A stretch of 64,000 nt of DNA, from assembly GCA_947561585.1 (NCBI GenBank), contig CANNZV010001629.1, forward strand, positions 62,001 through 126,000, in the 5' to 3' direction. The position numbers and the translations under genes were made by a program. Each line of letters opens with the position of its first letter. The first letter of the stretch is position 1. Source of the DNA: Caprella mutica. Taxonomy: Eukaryota > Arthropoda > Malacostraca > Amphipoda > Caprellidae. The notes beneath the pieces were generated by a model. It saw nothing but the letters and a program-made list of their open reading frames with translations. It did not search any database and was not told where the DNA came from. Below are positions 59,101 to 64,000 of this stretch, piece by piece.

Positions 59101-60208
59101 ATTTCCATTTAATTTGTATATAAAAATATGTAACATTAAACTAATCGATATAAAGTCAAATCACCTCCAAATGATAATTTTGATTTTATATAACTTAATA
59201 AATAAATATATATATTCATGCATTAGAGAGCTACCATAAATTGCTCTAAATGCAGGGAAGATTATAGACAGGCGCCATGTATAAATCTCCCTTGAATCTG
59301 TTTTAAAATCTTTCTTAAATTGAAGTTAATTCTATTTGATTATTGGCGTACTCCTTGTATAAATCTGCTTGAAATCATGCTTGAATCGCCAATAATATTG
59401 AGGTGATTATGTGAATTCTTTTCGTATGAATCTTCCATGAAACGGCTTAAAATCGAACTTGAATCATCGTTGATTTAAGGACGGTTACAGTCGGTTATGC
59501 TTGTGATTCTTCCATGAATCGACGATCATCCTGCCTTATTTTATACGAAAAATCTTTGATAAAACGGACACTTCTTCGAATATTTATCGATGATTTATCG
59601 TCAATACGCCGATTCCTATTTAGGTACTCTTCCAAAAATCGGCTATAAATTGGCCTTAAAAATCAACTGGGTAGGTTACTTAGTTATTAATTATAACCAA
59701 GCTTAGTTATTAACCAACGACCTAGCTTAGTTAGTTGCTAATTACCTGAGACTATAAAGTTAGTTAGTTACTACTAACCTAAGTTAGTTATTAAATACCT
59801 ATATTGGTTAGTCAGTTATTACTTTGGCAGTGTTTAGTTATACAGATGCAATAAATTAGGTAACTTGCTAGGTAAGTAACTACATATATGAAGTTGAGTT
59901 AATGGGTAGTTACTTACCTATCTACATAAATATTTAGAGCTAATAGCTATGGTTAGGTTATGTTAGTTTACTAACTTAATTTCTGTTGAAAATTAGGATA
60001 AAACAAAGTGGTGAACCTTGATTATCTATAACTTGCGGTCACTATCTTGGCGGGAAATGCACAATAACTGAAACTGACTTTAAGTTTTACTCATATTATT
60101 CGAGCCTTAAAACATTTGCAACCATTAACTACGGTTATATCCCTCACAAAGCAAGCATATAGAATCATCCATGGACAACTCTAGGTATGGACTGATTTGT
60201 TGCCATTT
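59100..60208. other. Intergenic; degenerate TTAGTTAGTTA stretch
   Basis: 59,660-59,960 is rich in TTAGTTAGTTA and TAACCTAAGTTAGTTATTA words without a fixed period. The segment 59,270-59,660 has loosely repeated AATCTTCCATGAATCG / CTTGAATCG words. No gene. Confidence 0.5.
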
Positions 60209-63200
60209 ACAGACCTCAAAACAAGGCCAATATTATATTACCAAGTATTTTGATATTTTGTGAAGTTTGATGTTTAGACACCTAACTAATATTTTATTTG
60301 TTGTGAATAAGTAAAGATATTTTTTAAATAAGGATTTTATTATACTACTCAAATATAGGTACACACAATTAACATTACAAATTAATCAATAACGCAGTAT
60401 ATTAGATTATTATACATTTTACAGTTTTTGCATGATAATGAATCAAGAATATCTTTGTTACTCTTCGACTTTTTGAATGTGCGAACATGATCATCTGCGA
60501 CATTTTCTGTGGTACGTTTTCTCTGAGCATTTAAGAAGCAATTACACACCGATCTCAAAACACGTTTGGAAAATGGTTCTTCATGCTGCTCGCAGGCCAA
60601 TTTCGGTACATGTACAAACTTCTCTAGTATCGCTAAGCCTGCTTCGATTGACGGAATTTCACTGCTTCTGATGACATTTGAGCTAGCATATAGGATTTCA
60701 AAAGACTTAGCAATTGCATCGTTCAGATCCTCTGGTGCAGTTTTCAAACCACCGCGTGACAGGATTGATGTGTAGCTTGTGCTTGAAGGCTCATCGCTCA
60801 TACCCAAGAAATTACTTCCGCAGCAATAACCAAATGCTTTACGAGCTTTATGAGCTATATATCCAGCGACACAGTTAGAGATATCACGAGAGCTTTCATA
60901 TAGTTTAAAGCAGCCAACATCTTTGATTGAAGAATCCAAATTTCTTAACAGGGTTTGTCGCGCTTCGGAGTAGTCATTATTGACTTTAAAAGAACCACTT
61001 ATTTCAATCCCGGCCTTGACAAGCGATTTTTTCTTTAAGACATTTTCTGAGTTTGAGACATCTTTCGCAGAGACCAAGAAGCGTCATCCGTACATTTGTC
61101 GATATTGACCATAGCGCTTCTCGAGAGGATCAGTCTGGAACCTGTTGGTTAGGACAAATTCATATCCTTCAGTCAATAAATCTTCGATTAAAGCGACTTG
61201 GCATCGGAGCGTATGAATCATTGCTGTGGTTGTTTGAGCAGATAGAGTGAATTTTTCTACATTAGGAATAGCCTCTTCTTTCTACTCCTCAAACCAATCT
61301 GCTAGCTTCCTTAGGAATTCTGGCTTCCCATCTCCAATAACTGCGGCGTTTCCAATCTTGTTATTATAATTGAACCGAAATCTAGCATTCGAAATGGTCC
61401 ATCATGTTGAGATCAGATGGAGGAAGTCAGCAGAGTCCTGTGCATTAGGAAAAAATTTCAGAATAGCTGCTTTTGTGGACGGGTTGAAGATAGCCAGCGC
61501 TACTGGCACACTTTGTTTACAATTTCTTGGATGTTAAACCGTTGTCGAGAGTTTGGGAGGAGCAGCATGAAGATTTGCCCTATTAGCCCTATCTTTCTCA
61601 TGGACCTTGTGTAACAAACTCCAAGATATTCCCCTCTTGCAATCTTCAATTTCTGTTCCATGTCGTTGCAGATGAAAGGCGGGAACAGAAGTTGCTTACG
61701 CGTCAGCAAATTATTCCTGAGGTTTTTGACGAGGTGAACGCTGTCGTAAAACAGATATATAGGTTGATCGTTGAGCCACACCCTCAAATAATCATTGTCT
61801 CGTCCATAGTCTGCTGTCAAATTGTTGAAAGCAGCGACATTGCTCGAGTGGTTGTCAGAAACCACCGCTTTTACTCTGAAGCTGATATCATGGAGATTTT
61901 TTATGCATTTTTCTATTTCACCCTTCAACAGATCGCCACTGATTCTTGATTCGGGCACAGAATGAATGACATATGGTACATTTTCCTTCAATCCCACGAT
62001 CATGAGGCAAACAACTCCTTTATGCAAGGTTCGGGTTTCATCCACTCCGTAGCTTTGCCCACCAACGTAATCCTCGCATTTCTGCAGATACATTTCATCA
62101 AACAGGAGGACTACATATGCAATGTTACTATTTTCCAGCATAGTTTTCGCCACTTTCACTGGATCAATAGAACCTGCCAAATGTATATGAAATTTTATTA
62201 AAATGGTGATATTTTCGCAGCCAATTAGAGTATCTTCAAAAAAAAAAAAAAAGATAAGATTAATTCAGAAGGTGAAGGGTAATGTTTTCAGTTAACTACA
62301 AATATTTCAATTTCTAAGTAAAGATGAGGACATAAATATCTCCAGTAGAACTAAGTACTTAATATTAAATAGTGAATAAATAATAAAGATGAACATGAAT
62401 ATGTCCACAATAAATTTATACTTGATAATAAATAGTTAATAAAAAGTAAAGACAAGGACATAAATATCTCCACTATAAATAAATACTTGAAAAGAATATA
62501 ACAATCTCAAAATTTCTGATAAAATTCTTCTGCGTGTAACTTTTTCCTATAGCCTTAATTGTCTTCAATTTTTTTACACATGTCACTTTTATCCTATTAT
62601 TCATGATATAATTAGTAAATAAATCTATGGGAATATTTCAGGGCAAGTTTTTATCAACCATACCATAAATAATATTATGTTCGAACAAAATATTTCGTGT
62701 AAAATAGAGTTTGCAGTTGAAATGACTACAAATCTGAAGGCAATCAGACAAAATTATTAAGTTACCAGCGAAATATTTTTATCCTATAATTACAAAACGA
62801 AGGTAGGAGACCGAGGGCAACGGCATTTCTTCCAACAGCAAATTGTATGCTTGCAAGGACGTATACATCATACCAATTGCAAACCGAACTACACGAGCTG
62901 GATACATTGGAGTTTGCTGTAGCTCAAAGATTCCATATCTGAAAGTATGGAATCGCAGTCCCCAGCAACCTGCTTCATATGATTAATAAAACCTTGAAGC
63001 ATACTGCAACTAGTGAGGACTGTGTTCCGACCGTGACAAAACCAAGCAGGAAGAGCGATAGGAGAATTCTTAAAAAACAGTTTCACGCGCAGCATGTTAT
63101 CAACGCGAATGCAGAATGTAACTTGGGGGACTTGCTCTAAACTTGATTCCAGTTTATATACAAATCAAGATGCATTCGTCTTTGTGATGGAATACATAGT

Positions 63201-63780
63201 CCTTATCAACATGCTTTGGACCTTTGGAAATGACGTCTTCTATGTTCTATATGAAGTCTTTTTTCCTGAAATCATATAATTCATCTTCTCTGAGAATTCG
63301 CGTTTTCGGTGGCCTTCTTTGGGTCTTGAGTCTTTCAAAAATGGCAGCAGGAGGTAGATTAATCACTTTTTGGGAATCAGGAACTATAGTTGGTACTGGC
63401 TTCAACATTGACTTCAGCTTGATACGAGTTGGGGTCTTGACAGTCACGTCTTCCGCAAAATGTTTATAGCAAATGAAGATATTCTTCAGTTCTGTGGAAT
63501 GCTTCCGATTCAAAACTTTATCCATTTAGTTTTCTGCTCTTCATCTTCAGGTAGTGGAAAGACCGTCCCTTTTTCATAGCCAGCGTAGTTGGTGTAGCAG
63601 CCCACGATCGAACTCTTATTTACCATCTTGATTTCACAAATAAAGAGAGGCAATTCATGTAAATCGTGCATCCTTATATTCAAATCATTGTATGTATGCT
63701 ACGAATTCTATTTAATGTGGTTTAATATCCCAACTCGCAAATACAGGGTAATATAATATTGGCCTTGTTTTGAGAGCTGT
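60209..63780 (-). mobile_element. P element (THAP-transposase family), nearly full length, inactive
   Basis: Inverted ends of about 45 bp: left ACAGACCTCAAAACAAGGCC, complement of right ACAGCTCTCAAAACAAGGCC, both continuing AATATTATATTACC and GTATTT. Total 3.57 kb, enclosing the whole transposase pseudogene. An 8-bp target duplication is expected for P elements; the flanks TGCCATTT and ATAAGGCC do not match, so the true tips may differ slightly or the duplication has decayed. Confidence 0.82.
60382..63626 (-). pseudogene. P-element transposase pseudogene (THAP9-like)
   Basis: Starts at ATG 63,626 with a THAP DNA-binding domain (VGCYTNYAGYEKGTVFPLP, then FICYKHFAED and LKPVPTIVP). The first zinc cysteine appears replaced and a one-base frameshift lies near 63,530. 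Next come SLQAYNLLLEEMPLPSVSYL (62,800-62,870), an AT-rich intron-like gap to about 62,175, then the RNase H-like core. The core shows LLFDEMYLQKCEDYVGG, VVSDNHSSNVAAFNNL and YDSVHLVKNLRNNLL, the last two typical of P/THAP9 transposases, read 62,180-61,500. A frameshift near 61,500 and stops near 61,405, 61,283 and 61,080 follow. The C-terminal part is open for 231 codons (60,382-61,077), including RDISNCVAGYIAHKA. At least five disruptions make it inactive, but the preserved length suggests a fairly recent death. Confidence 0.87.
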
Positions 63781-63786
63781 ATAAGG

Positions 63787-63923
63787 CCACGTTCACACTG
63801 CAAGCGGAGCAGAGCGGCGCGCTCGAAATTTAATGTATATTTGACGCTAGCGGTGCTGCTAGCGTCAAATATACATTAATTTTTCGAGCGCGCCGCGCCG
63901 CTCCGCTTGTAGTGTGAACGCAC
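63787..63923. mobile_element. Near-perfect 135-bp palindrome (foldback MITE)
   Basis: Arms GTTCACACTGCAAGCGGAGC, GCGCGCTCGAAATTTAATG, TATATTTGACGCTAGC and their complements meet at a 6-nt centre (GGTGCT, 63,852-63,857). The outer sequence is GTTCACACT / AGTGTGAAC. Directly after it GGGTGCGTTCACACTACAG (from about 63,928) begins a second, similar end that runs toward the window edge. Confidence 0.85.
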
Positions 63924-64000
63924 CCTAAGGGTGCGTTCACACTACAGTCCGTATAGAGCAGTAGCCCAGGTGGGTCAGCCTAGCTGAAAAAGTTACCGAT

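Noticed and set aside
60477..62201. Plus-strand frames of 60-85 codons
   Set aside because: Antisense to the P-element transposase, which has clear motifs on the minus strand.

Overview
The window is eukaryotic and AT-rich, with short GT-AG introns, long gene-poor stretches and many transposon relics and minisatellites. The genes (two arthropod-type SmydA SET/MYND proteins, an organic solute transporter alpha, a two-domain serine protease homolog) and the mobile elements (a THAP-type P element, Tc1/mariner relics, a Jockey/CR1-type LINE fragment) point to an arthropod, most likely an insect. The order cannot be fixed from the sequence. No viral genes, rRNA genes or CRISPR arrays were seen.

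Layout. 0-8 kb: a 27-bp minisatellite, a Helitron-like repeat, then a ten-exon minus-strand PLP aminotransferase (2061-7679). 8-14 kb: short-word array, a 768-bp array of 21-bp units, a decayed mariner-like element and a second Helitron-like copy. 14.9-16.7 kb: six-exon minus-strand OST-alpha gene. 17-19 kb: intergenic with a 31-bp array. 19.2-22.0 kb: SmydA gene 1 on the plus strand. 22-32 kb: minisatellites, foldback elements, a dead DUF4817-type mariner transposase and MITEs. 32.06-35.94 kb: SmydA gene 2, same strand, with matching positions and phases for its first two introns. 36-54 kb: mostly transposons and satellites, including a nested TTAA element, a TIR element with iterated 15-16-bp words, a LINE relic, a possible orphan exon, a TA-flanked element sitting in a 40-bp minisatellite, and a second dead mariner. 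54.35-57.79 kb: 3' part of a minus-strand gene with two chymotrypsin-like domains whose visible catalytic positions are all substituted. 58-64 kb: 60-bp repeats, a tRNA-like SINE head, a nearly full-length but broken P element with matching terminal repeats, and a long palindrome.

The genes do not form a pathway. The two SmydA genes are a local duplicate pair; the rest look like independent genes separated by mobile DNA. The most unusual material is the pseudoprotease gene and the recurring class of non-autonomous elements whose inverted ends are built from short tandem words. Exon models were built by hand from splice consensus and reading-frame continuity, without transcript or homology searches.
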